Assembly: GCF_047922965.1 (NCBI RefSeq) | Contig: NZ_CP150481.1 | Span: forward strand, 806,001 to 870,000 | Source of the DNA: Neptunicella plasticusilytica | Lineage (GTDB): Bacteria > Pseudomonadota > Gammaproteobacteria > Enterobacterales > Alteromonadaceae | Direction of reading: 5' to 3' | Length of the DNA stretch: 64,000 nt | Part shown: in pieces, positions 43,935-51,909 of the stretch | Layout: each line of letters starts with the position of its first letter | Position numbering within the stretch: the stretch's first letter is position 1 | Position numbers and translations under genes: made by a program | Notes under the pieces: generated by a model | What the model was told of the DNA's origin: nothing | What the model saw: the letters and a program-made list of their open reading frames with translations, nothing else | The model's database searches: none

Positions 43935-46796
43935 ATGAAAAATGATCTAACACACCAGTATGATCCTGACGGGTTTGGCCATTTTGTTGCCGCTATTACG
44001 CCGTTGTTTAGTCGCGACAATATGCTGACCGGGTATTTGCAGCGTTACGCCTATGGAACTGATGCCAGTTTTTATCGTTTAGTGCCCAGGTTAGTGGTAA
44101 AACTTGATAATCTTGAGCAACTTGCCGGACTGCTGACTCAGGCGAGACGCTGGCGTATCCCGATTACCTTTCGGGCGGCGGGTACCAGTCTGTCCGGTCA
44201 GGCCATTACCGATTCGGTGCTGGTGTTATTGTCATCTGGCTGGCGCAATATTGATATTCTTGACAATGGTCACAAGGTCAGACTGCAGCCCGGTGTGATT
44301 GGTGCTGAAGCGAATCTGGCACTTGCGCCTTTGGGCCGCAAAATAGGCCCGGATCCGGCCTCTATCGGTAGTTGTAAAATTGGTGGAATTGCCGCCAATA
44401 ATTCATCCGGAATGTGCTGCGGTGTGAGCCAGAACAGCTACCATACCCTGGCTGATATTAGCGTGGTTTTCGCCGATGGCAGTGTGTTGGACACCAGCAA
44501 TTCAGCGTCCAGAAAACAGTTTGTATCGCGCCACGCAAAGCTGATTACGTCTTTACAGCAGATGATCGAGGAGCTTAAGAGTACACCCGCACTGGTGGAG
44601 AAGATCCGGCGCAAATATCGGCTTAAAAATACAACGGGGTATGGCGTGAATGCCCTGCTGGACTTTGAAGATCCTGTTGATGTGATCAGTCACCTGATGA
44701 TTGGCTCTGAAGGCACTCTGGGGTTTATTGCTGATATCACTTATCACACCGTGGCGTTACCCGCGTTCAAGGCTACTGGTCTGTATCTATTTGATGATAT
44801 CCATATTAGTTGCCAATTGGTTCAATTACTGGCAAATGAAAATGTAGCAGCACTGGAAATTATGGATGCCAGGGCGCTGGCATCGGTCAGTCATAAACTG
44901 TCAGCCTTGGTAAATATGCCCAGTTTGACCGATAGAACAGCAGGATTGCTGATCGAATTTGGGGCAAATAGTCAGGATGAATTTACCCAACTTCAGCAGC
45001 GTATTGAGCAGCAGATTGCTTCTTTCCAGTTAAATTTATTAAGCTGCCAGCCTTTTACCCAAGAGGCAAGTCTGATCGAGGCTATGTGGCAAATTCGCAA
45101 GGGGATGTTTCCTGCGGTAGGTGCAGTGCGTGCAACAGGTACAACGGTGATTATCGAAGATGTGGCTTTTCCTTTGGAGGCATTGGCCGACGGGGTAGCG
45201 GCGTTACATAAACTGTTCGAGCAATATGCCTACGATGAAGCGATAATTTTTGGGCATGCGCTGGCTGGCAATCTGCATTTCGTCTTTACCCAATCCTTTG
45301 ATAGTGCCGCGGAAATAGAACGTTATGAGCACTTTATGGCGGCGGTATCGCAACTGGTGGCGGTGGAATATCAGGGATCGCTTAAAGCTGAGCATGGCAC
45401 AGGCCGTAATATGGCACCTTTTGTTGTGCTGGAATGGGGAGCTGAAATTTATCAGTTTATGCAGCGGATTAAACAACTTTTTGATCCTTTAGGCATTTTA
45501 AATCCCGGCGTGATTATCAATGGTGATCCGCTTGCCCACCTGCAGCATCTGAAAACCCTCCCGGCTGCCGATGAAATGATCGATAAATGTATTGAATGCG
45601 GTTTTTGTGAACCGGTTTGTCCCTCAAAAAATCTGACTCTGACTCCTCGTCAGCGCATTACTCTATGGCGACGAATGCAAGAGTTACAGCAGCTTGCCAC
45701 CTTAAGACAATTGACGGCTGAAGAACAACATCAACAGGCCGAATTAGAACAGCAATATCAGTATTTTGGCATAGACAGTTGTGCCGCCACAGGCTTATGT
45801 GCCCAGCAGTGCCCGGTCGGGATTGATACAGGCGAATTTATTAAAACGTTACGCGCCTCCCAGCAGTCGGGAACCCTGATGGCCGGACTGGCGGCCAATC
45901 ATTTTTCGGCCGTCACCACCATTGCCCGTTTTGGTTTAAGCACTGTCAGACAAGCGAACAAATTGTTGGGCGACAGTGCCTGCGAGGGGACTTTTAAGGC
46001 GTTGAATAAACTCACCGGTAATGCCATTCCCAAGTGGTATAAGAGCTGGCCCACCGGGGCGCAGAATGTAACACTGCAATCCGCCGGACAAAGTAGCAAA
46101 GTGGTGTTTATCAGTGCCTGTGCTAATCGCATATTTGGCCCTGATCCTGAGGCTAAAGATCAGCGTCCAATTCGGCAAGTCGTCAAATCGGTATTGGATA
46201 AGGCCGGTATCCAGATGCTGACATTGGCTGATGAGTCACAGATGTGTTGTGGTATGCCCTGGGCGTCAAAAGGCTATCAGGATATCGCCCAGCGCAAACA
46301 GCAGCAGTTAAGTGATGCCATTATACAATTGTCCGAAAACGGCCGTTGGCCGGTGGTGATCGATGCCAGCCCCTGCGCTGCAATATTAAAAGATCTGGCC
46401 GGCATACCATTATTCGAATTGAGTGAATACCTGGTTATGCAGGTGATTGAAAAGTTGGAAATTAAACCTTCAGCAGAGCCGGTTGTATTACACAAAACCT
46501 GTAGCAGTCTTAAAATGGATAAGGGCATGTATCTTGAACAATTGGCGCGTTATTGCGCTGAAAATGTAACAGTACCGACGGACATTCATTGTTGCGGTTT
46601 TGCTGGTGACAAAGGTTTTTTTGTACCGGAATTAAATGCCAGCGCCTTGGCTAGCTTAAAGTCGCAGGTGCCTGTTGGTTGTCAAAAAGGCATCAGCAAC
46701 AGCCGCACGTGCGAAATAGGCCTGTCACATCATGCCCAAATTCCTTACCAGTCGATAGTATATTTGTTAGACGAAGTGAGTCGAGCTAAATCATAA
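43935..46796 (+). CDS. FAD/Fe-S D-lactate dehydrogenase (quinone-linked type)
   Basis: 953 aa. FAD-binding oxidase domain at the N-terminus (TFRAAGTSLSGQA, PDPASIGSCKIGGIAANNSSG, KAEHGTGRN), a two-cluster ferredoxin segment (CIECGFCEPVCPS at about 551-563, CAATGLCAQQCPVG later) and a cysteine-rich C-terminal domain (MCCGMPWAS, CCGFAGDKG). This is the domain order of the large D-lactate dehydrogenases that feed electrons to the respiratory chain. MurQ, encoded nearby, releases D-lactate, so this enzyme would complete MurNAc use. Related family members oxidise D-2-hydroxyglutarate or glycolate; context favours D-lactate. Confidence 0.88.
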   Translation: MKNDLTHQYDPDGFGHFVAAITPLFSRDNMLTGYLQRYAYGTDASFYRLVPRLVVKLDNLEQLAGLLTQARRWRIPITFRAAGTSLSGQAITDSVLVLLSSGWRNIDILDNGHKVRLQPGVIGAEANLALAPLGRKIGPDPASIGSCKIGGIAANNSSGMCCGVSQNSYHTLADISVVFADGSVLDTSNSASRKQFVSRHAKLITSLQQMIEELKSTPALVEKIRRKYRLKNTTGYGVNALLDFEDPVDVISHLMIGSEGTLGFIADITYHTVALPAFKATGLYLFDDIHISCQLVQLLANENVAALEIMDARALASVSHKLSALVNMPSLTDRTAGLLIEFGANSQDEFTQLQQRIEQQIASFQLNLLSCQPFTQEASLIEAMWQIRKGMFPAVGAVRATGTTVIIEDVAFPLEALADGVAALHKLFEQYAYDEAIIFGHALAGNLHFVFTQSFDSAAEIERYEHFMAAVSQLVAVEYQGSLKAEHGTGRNMAPFVVLEWGAEIYQFMQRIKQLFDPLGILNPGVIINGDPLAHLQHLKTLPAADEMIDKCIECGFCEPVCPSKNLTLTPRQRITLWRRMQELQQLATLRQLTAEEQHQQAELEQQYQYFGIDSCAATGLCAQQCPVGIDTGEFIKTLRASQQSGTLMAGLAANHFSAVTTIARFGLSTVRQANKLLGDSACEGTFKALNKLTGNAIPKWYKSWPTGAQNVTLQSAGQSSKVVFISACANRIFGPDPEAKDQRPIRQVVKSVLDKAGIQMLTLADESQMCCGMPWASKGYQDIAQRKQQQLSDAIIQLSENGRWPVVIDASPCAAILKDLAGIPLFELSEYLVMQVIEKLEIKPSAEPVVLHKTCSSLKMDKGMYLEQLARYCAENVTVPTDIHCCGFAGDKGFFVPELNASALASLKSQVPVGCQKGISNSRTCEIGLSHHAQIPYQSIVYLLDEVSRAKS

Positions 46797-46804
46797 CAAT
46801 GCGG

Positions 46805-47539
46805 TTAAGCCACCAGTTGCTTGGTGGCAAAGCCGATGGCAAGGGCGGAAGCAACACTGAACAGGGTACCCAGCATCATGTATTCAGTCAGTTTGCGATC
46901 TTTTGACTGGGTGAGATCGCCAAATCTGAATACGCTTTTGGCAGCGAGCAAAAAGCCTATGCCGGTAAATTGCCCTACCAGGACAAAACTGATCACTAGC
47001 CATCTTTCAACATAGCCTATCCATTTTCCTGCCTGTTTAAGTCCGTCGGGTTGACCGCTTTTATTGAGTCCATCGGTGTGTTGTTTGAGGGTGATAGCGA
47101 TCATCACCGAAAGCGGCTTGGCCGCCAGAATATAAGCGCCAGCGTAAATCAGTACATTTAAACTGAGCAGTTTTTTCTGCCAGATCAGCAGTTGTTCAAC
47201 ACTGATATCCGCTATCCATAGCCACACCAGCAGCAGGACAACCAGGTGCAAAAGCTGATCTGCCACAAAGTAGGCCAGTTTAGGTTGTTGATAGGATTTC
47301 CAGATATCAATGGCAAAATGCGAGCCGACAATAATAATTATCGTCACGACGCTTTGCCAAAAGGAGGGGGCGGTGGCGATAAATAACACCAGGCTGAGCA
47401 ATAGCAAATGGACAAGACAATGTTTAAATAGACCGGGAGAGGTTAAATGATGCTGATTGCGGCATGCTATCCAGCTTTCCTTTTGCAGATAAAAGTCACC
47501 GAGTAAATGACTTAGAACCAGTAAAATTAATAATTCCAT
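46805..47539 (-). CDS. DUF3307 membrane protein
   Basis: 244 aa with about seven hydrophobic segments, beginning ELLILLVLSHLLGDFYLQ, the hallmark of DUF3307 proteins. Function unknown. Its ATG follows the satD-like stop with no gap (TAG-ATG), so the two are coupled. DUF3307 is often paired with SatD-like proteins. It is convergent with the dehydrogenase gene, 8 bases away. Confidence 0.85.
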   Translation of the reverse strand: MELLILLVLSHLLGDFYLQKESWIACRNQHHLTSPGLFKHCLVHLLLLSLVLFIATAPSFWQSVVTIIIIVGSHFAIDIWKSYQQPKLAYFVADQLLHLVVLLLVWLWIADISVEQLLIWQKKLLSLNVLIYAGAYILAAKPLSVMIAITLKQHTDGLNKSGQPDGLKQAGKWIGYVERWLVISFVLVGQFTGIGFLLAAKSVFRFGDLTQSKDRKLTEYMMLGTLFSVASALAIGFATKQLVA

Positions 47540-48190
47540 CTAGCTGCTCTCCGTCAGTAATTGTTCAAAATGTTGAATATAGTTATATACCAGTTCACTG
47601 CCCAGACGGTTTAAGTGCAAGTTGATATTTTGCCTGCCGGTGCCAATTTTGTCGGCAATGGTTTGTTGATCGGGAAAATCATACTGGATATAGGATAACA
47701 ATACTCTGGCTTGCTTGACGGTTAAACCGCCAAGCAGACGATCAAGAAACTGGGTGGATAAGTCGAATATGTCGGCCAAGCGTTTTTGTGCACAGTGGAC
47801 TGATAGCGACCCTTTGCTGTTTTTATCCAGGCCTCGCCCGGAAAGTTCAAAGGCTTCGCCCTGGGAACGGCTGTTTTTATCATCCAGAAACTTGTAGTCA
47901 CCCAAACCCACTGACAGATTAACTCTAACCGGATGAGGAAGCTCTGCATGGCTGTGCAGAGCCAGTTTAAGCATAATCGCGCAACGCATAACGAACTGGG
48001 GTTGGGTAAACACCAGTTGAAAAGCATCTCCACGATACAATTCATAGCGCGCCTGATAGGCATCTGAAAACTGTTTAAATAGTGTTTCCATTACCTTGAG
48101 GCTAGTGGCGTAAGCCTGTTTATCTAGCTGGGTTGAATCGACCAGATCCCCGGTTAATACCGCAATCACAATAATATTCCTGTAGGCCAT
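47540..48190 (-). CDS. SatD-family protein
   Basis: 216 aa. The N-terminal half (IAVLTGDLVDSTQLD, RGDAFQLVF) resembles nucleotide-cyclase-like or SatD domains; the C-terminal half carries a helix-turn-helix-like segment (DQQTIADKIGTGRQNINLHLNRLG). Function unknown. The start at 48190 begins the recognisable homology; upstream codons to 48328 lie within a repeat-like element and are not expected to be translated. That element ends 10 bases from the start codon, so promoter and ribosome site may come from it. Confidence 0.75.
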   Translation of the reverse strand: MAYRNIIVIAVLTGDLVDSTQLDKQAYATSLKVMETLFKQFSDAYQARYELYRGDAFQLVFTQPQFVMRCAIMLKLALHSHAELPHPVRVNLSVGLGDYKFLDDKNSRSQGEAFELSGRGLDKNSKGSLSVHCAQKRLADIFDLSTQFLDRLLGGLTVKQARVLLSYIQYDFPDQQTIADKIGTGRQNINLHLNRLGSELVYNYIQHFEQLLTESS

Positions 48191-48199
48191 TAAACTATT

Positions 48200-48432
48200 T
48201 AACCTGAGTTCGGAATAAGCTGCGCCTCTCGATAACGCTCTTTTTGCGCCCGGCGGCGTTGGGTTTTCTAGCAATAGCCAGCTATTAGGGGCAAAAGCCC
48301 GCCTTGCTACCCACAAAAATTTCGTCACCGCGTGAATATCAGATAGGGTGCAAGCAGAATGTTTATTATAAATAATTGAATTAATACAATTATTGAAATT
48401 ACAACGACACTTCTTATCCCGAACTCAGGTTA
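48200..48432. mobile_element. MITE-like element with 20-bp terminal inverted repeats
   Basis: TAACCTGAGTTCGGAATAAG (48200-48219) and CTTATCCCGAACTCAGGTTA (48413-48432) are inverted copies with one mismatch. They bound 233 bases without a transposase. The interior has a further inverted repeat AATAATTG/CAATTATT (48371-48394). Probably a non-autonomous element or IS remnant; target-site duplication is not clear. Confidence 0.55.
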
Positions 48433-48461
48433 TTTATAATACTAGTCGGTTTATCTTATAT

Positions 48462-48545
48462 AGCAAGCATAAAGGCTTGCTTTTTTACAAGGTAAGTAAA
48501 AAGGCTTGCTAAATACAAAAGCAAGCATAAAAGCTTGCTTTTTAT
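48462..48545. terminator. Repeated GCAAGC/GCTTGC terminator hairpins
   Basis: GCAAGC (48463-48468) / GCTTGC (48475-48480) followed by six T, a lone GCTTGC at 48504-48509, and GCAAGC (48521-48526) / GCTTGC (48533-48538) followed by T. Symmetric enough to stop transcription from both sides; the right-hand copy serves the acyltransferase gene ending at 48551. Confidence 0.65.
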
Positions 48546-48550
48546 GGTTG

Positions 48551-49750
48551 TTATACCTTCCAGAAAATTCCTTTGCGGTACATCTGATACATCACCAGAT
48601 AGGAGACAATCAAAAAGCTGATAGCAAAGGCTAAAGAACCATTTAAATCACCCAATATTGGCTGATAGATAGCGGTATATAACCATCCCTTGAGGCTTGT
48701 ATCTGCCACCGGGATCATTATCAATATACGCGCTACCACGCCGGCAAACATAAAAAAGGCAATGCTGTTGGCACCAAAAACCACGAAAGGCGCAGTCCAG
48801 CTGCGTTGTTGCTTAATATCAATTAACCAGAGTAATGCGCCTAACACCAGACAGGCATAACCGCTGGATAACAGCACAAAACTGGATGTCCATAGCGCTT
48901 TATTGATCGGGAACAGGATATTCCAGCACTCACCTGTAACTATGGCGGCAAGTCCAGCTAATAGTAATAGATTGGCTTTACGGCTGTTTGAGCTAGCCGC
49001 ACTTGTCAGCCACTGGCCGACTAATACACCGCTTAGACATCCGGCTACTGCGGGCAAAGTACTAAGTACCCCTTCGGGATCAAACGCAAAGGGTGTCGCG
49101 TCGGGATAGTATAAATGGCTTTTATCCATCAACAGGTTATCCAGCCAGGCACTGAGGTTATTGCCGTACTCAAACAGCCCTTGATAAACATTGCCCGCGC
49201 TATCGGAATAAGCAACTTGCGTCATCATCAGCCAATAACCCAGTAAAATCGCGATCATCCAAATTATTCTACCGCTGGTTTTCCAGCCCAGTACCAGCAG
49301 TACTGTAAAGAAATAAACCAGTCCAATACGTTGCAATACACCCAGAATACGGATTTGCTCCAGTCTTTGGGTCAACCAACTAAAGTCCGGATCGCGAAAG
49401 TTGTAATAAAACAGGGCTAAAAACCAGCCGAGTAAAAATAGTTTGAGGGTACGAATGGCAGCATGTTGAACAATTGACAGGCGGTTTTGTCCGTTAGCCA
49501 TTTGGCGGCCAACCGAAATACTGATAGAGATACCGACAATAAAAATAAAAAACGGAAAAATCAGATCGGTTGGTGTCCAGCCATGCCAGTGGGCGTGTTT
49601 GAGTGGTGCGTAAATATGCGACCAGCTACCGGGATTGTTCACTAATATCATCGCCGTGATCGTGATCCCGCGCAGCGCATCAATGGCCAACAGGCGGTGA
49701 GCTGGCAGTCTATCCAGAATTGAGGCGAGATGTTGTTGCAACCAGCTCAT
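48551..49750 (-). CDS. NagX-like / HGSNAT-family membrane acyltransferase
   Basis: 399 aa with about ten membrane segments. Conserved motifs are RLLAIDALRGITITAMILVNNPGSW near the N-terminus and HWHGWTPTDLIFPFFIFIVGISI. The family covers lysosomal heparan glucosaminide N-acetyltransferase and bacterial NagX/DUF5009, which are linked to amino-sugar use. ATG 49750 is chosen since GGTGAG sits ahead of it; GTG 49759 is possible. It follows the GH3 gene by 10 bases, so one operon. A role in acetylating glucosamine residues is inferred. Confidence 0.82.
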   Translation of the reverse strand: MSWLQQHLASILDRLPAHRLLAIDALRGITITAMILVNNPGSWSHIYAPLKHAHWHGWTPTDLIFPFFIFIVGISISISVGRQMANGQNRLSIVQHAAIRTLKLFLLGWFLALFYYNFRDPDFSWLTQRLEQIRILGVLQRIGLVYFFTVLLVLGWKTSGRIIWMIAILLGYWLMMTQVAYSDSAGNVYQGLFEYGNNLSAWLDNLLMDKSHLYYPDATPFAFDPEGVLSTLPAVAGCLSGVLVGQWLTSAASSNSRKANLLLLAGLAAIVTGECWNILFPINKALWTSSFVLLSSGYACLVLGALLWLIDIKQQRSWTAPFVVFGANSIAFFMFAGVVARILIMIPVADTSLKGWLYTAIYQPILGDLNGSLAFAISFLIVSYLVMYQMYRKGIFWKV

Positions 49751-49760
49751 TCGACTCACC

Positions 49761-51638
49761 CTATTGTTGTATGCTAACAGGCAAAGTGCCGACGGCTTCC
49801 AATTTGCCGGTTAATATATCCGCCACCGCATTGAACATGGGGCCCTGATATTGGGTAATTAACCTGCCGTAATCATCGATATATTCCAATTCACTCAGGT
49901 TATGGGCAAAGGTAGCCAGAATGGCATCAGAGTAGGGGGCGTATAAAGGTACATTGTAAGGGGTACGCATACTGATAAAGATACTCGGTTTATCAAGGGT
50001 TTTAGCGTGCCGCATCAGTCTTAACAAAGTAGCTTCCTGTACTTTTTTATCAGCGCGTTGATGCCATTGCTGAATATCATCCATGCCGCCCATTTCGGCC
50101 ATGCTCTGCTGTGGAGTAATATCGGCTGAAATAACTAAATCAGCCTGCCTGATTAACTGCTCTGCTTGGGTTGCGTCGGTTAATTTCCCGGCCAGACTGG
50201 TACAACTGATGCGCCAGTTGGCATTGCGGCTTTTCAACGCCAATGTCATCGCCATGCATTTGGTTTGATCCGGCATATTCAGATGAATTGTGCGTATTGA
50301 TTTGGCTAATGGATAAACTCCATTATTGGCAATATTCACCACCGCGTTATTGGCCAGCTCCTGTTCAATTTTACGATGCTCTTTGTTACCTAATATTTTA
50401 TCTGCACTGGCAGTGGCCTGATCGATATCCTTGCTCACCAACTTATCAATAGCGTACTGTTGTTTAAGCGCATTAATGCGCTGCACCGACTCGGCAATTT
50501 CCTGCTGATCAAGACGACCATTTTGGGCTGCGTCGCTGATATCACGAATTAATTGTTTCACTTTGCTGAAATCAGCCGGTGAACGGACAGAAATAGGCAT
50601 CAGGGCGATATCACTGCCGGCATGGAAGGTTTGAATCACCGCTTCGGTTGGGTCAAAAAAGTGTGCAATACCGGCCATATTTAATGCATCGGTAATAATC
50701 ACGCCCTGATAATTCATCGCGTTGCGCAGCAGGTCGGTTAATATTTTACGTGACATGGTGGCGGGCAAGATGGTGGTACTGCCGTCTTTGGCAGTAAATT
50801 CAGTGTTATCCAATTGCGGATATTGGATATGGGCGGTCATAATCATGCCAGGTGCACTATTGTCAATGGCATATTTGAACGGCTTTAAATCAATCTTGTC
50901 GATGGTTTGTTTATCATGCTCCACTCGGGGTAGGCCGGTGTGGCTATCTACGTTAGTATCACCGTGACCGGGAAAATGTTTGAGTGAGGAAATAATACCT
51001 TGCTGTTGCATGGCATTCATTTGTGCCAATCCTAATTTGGCTACCTGATCGGCATCTTCACCAAATGAGCGTACGTTAATTACCGGATTCTCTGGATTCA
51101 CATTGACATCGACAGTGGGCGCGAAATTGACATTAAACCCTAACGCCAATAATTCTTTAGCTATGACCTGGCCGGTTTGTAATGCGTACTTGGTGCCATT
51201 GACTTCTGTGGTTGCACCTATCGCCATATTACCGCTAAAGGAGGTTCCAAGATTCTTGGGAATACGCACTACACGCCCTCCCTCCTGATCGACCGCAATC
51301 AATAAGGGCTTATGACCCGCTCGCAAGGCAGCTTCTTGCAAATCTTTATTTAGCTGGATGATTTGACGGGTATTCTCGAGATTATTGGCAAACAGGACAA
51401 TGCCGCCAACATTGGTTTCGGCAATCAGCTTGGCCAAGGAATCAGGCAACTCGGTCACTGGCTTGGTGCAACGTTCGTCTGCTTTTAGTTCAGGGCAGAA
51501 ATAACGAATATCCAGCATGATTTTCTGCGCAATTTGTGATTCCAGCTGAGGATTGTTTTTAGTTGACTGGGTGGCACAGGATGCACAAACAAGTGCACCG
51601 AGTAATAACAAAAATTGGCTAAAAGGTTTGTTGGACAT
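49761..51638 (-). CDS. GH3 beta-N-acetylhexosaminidase (NagZ-like), lipoprotein
   Basis: 625 aa. The NagZ-type catalytic domain occupies about residues 35-400: AVDQEGGRV, the loop KHFPGHGDTNVDSH with its catalytic His/Asp pair, and the nucleophile Asp in VIITDALNM. A C-terminal domain of about 200 residues follows, absent in the short cytoplasmic E. coli NagZ. The N-terminus is a lipoprotein signal with Cys21 (GALVCASC), so it acts in the periplasm or outside, removing GlcNAc from murein or chitin fragments and leaving MurNAc-ended chains for NamZ. Confidence 0.92.
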   Translation of the reverse strand: MSNKPFSQFLLLLGALVCASCATQSTKNNPQLESQIAQKIMLDIRYFCPELKADERCTKPVTELPDSLAKLIAETNVGGIVLFANNLENTRQIIQLNKDLQEAALRAGHKPLLIAVDQEGGRVVRIPKNLGTSFSGNMAIGATTEVNGTKYALQTGQVIAKELLALGFNVNFAPTVDVNVNPENPVINVRSFGEDADQVAKLGLAQMNAMQQQGIISSLKHFPGHGDTNVDSHTGLPRVEHDKQTIDKIDLKPFKYAIDNSAPGMIMTAHIQYPQLDNTEFTAKDGSTTILPATMSRKILTDLLRNAMNYQGVIITDALNMAGIAHFFDPTEAVIQTFHAGSDIALMPISVRSPADFSKVKQLIRDISDAAQNGRLDQQEIAESVQRINALKQQYAIDKLVSKDIDQATASADKILGNKEHRKIEQELANNAVVNIANNGVYPLAKSIRTIHLNMPDQTKCMAMTLALKSRNANWRISCTSLAGKLTDATQAEQLIRQADLVISADITPQQSMAEMGGMDDIQQWHQRADKKVQEATLLRLMRHAKTLDKPSIFISMRTPYNVPLYAPYSDAILATFAHNLSELEYIDDYGRLITQYQGPMFNAVADILTGKLEAVGTLPVSIQQ

Positions 51639-51808
51639 TTATTCACTCCGATAACGCGCTAGAACAGAGATAATCGCACGATAGATTTAATGGGGTACAA
51701 TGTATCAGCTAGGGGATAAAAATGGTATAGATAAACTATTGTTATTTGTTTATTTTGTTGGAATTTAATATTCCTTTTGTTGGTTTTTTACAACTTGAAA
51801 TTATTCAT

Positions 51809-51828
51809 TAACCCCAACTCGGGATAAT
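51809..51828. repeat. Solo copy of the element-end motif
   Basis: TAACCCCAACTCGGGATAAT shares TAACC and TCGGGATAA with the inverted ends of the element at 48200-48432. No partner is visible nearby. Upstream of the GH3 gene in a 271-base gap otherwise lacking genes. Confidence 0.4.
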
Positions 51829-51863
51829 TATCCTTACGCTTTTTTTTGCCAGTTGTATAACAT

Positions 51864-51885
51864 AAAGGCTTCCGAAGAAGCCTTT
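51864..51885 (-). terminator. Terminator-like hairpin after TonB receptor 2
   Basis: AAAGGCTTC-CGAA-GAAGCCTTT, perfect 9-bp stem, 25 bases past the receptor stop at 51910. Confidence 0.65.
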
Positions 51886-51909
51886 AACGAATCCAGAAAG
51901 GTTGATAAT

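Noticed and set aside
48191..48328. N-terminal extension of the SatD-like protein
   Set aside because: It lies inside the inverted-repeat element and has no similarity to the SatD start.
48462..48545. Short repeats that could suggest a CRISPR array
   Set aside because: Units are only 6 to 10 bases, palindromic, irregularly spaced and followed by T runs; they are terminators.
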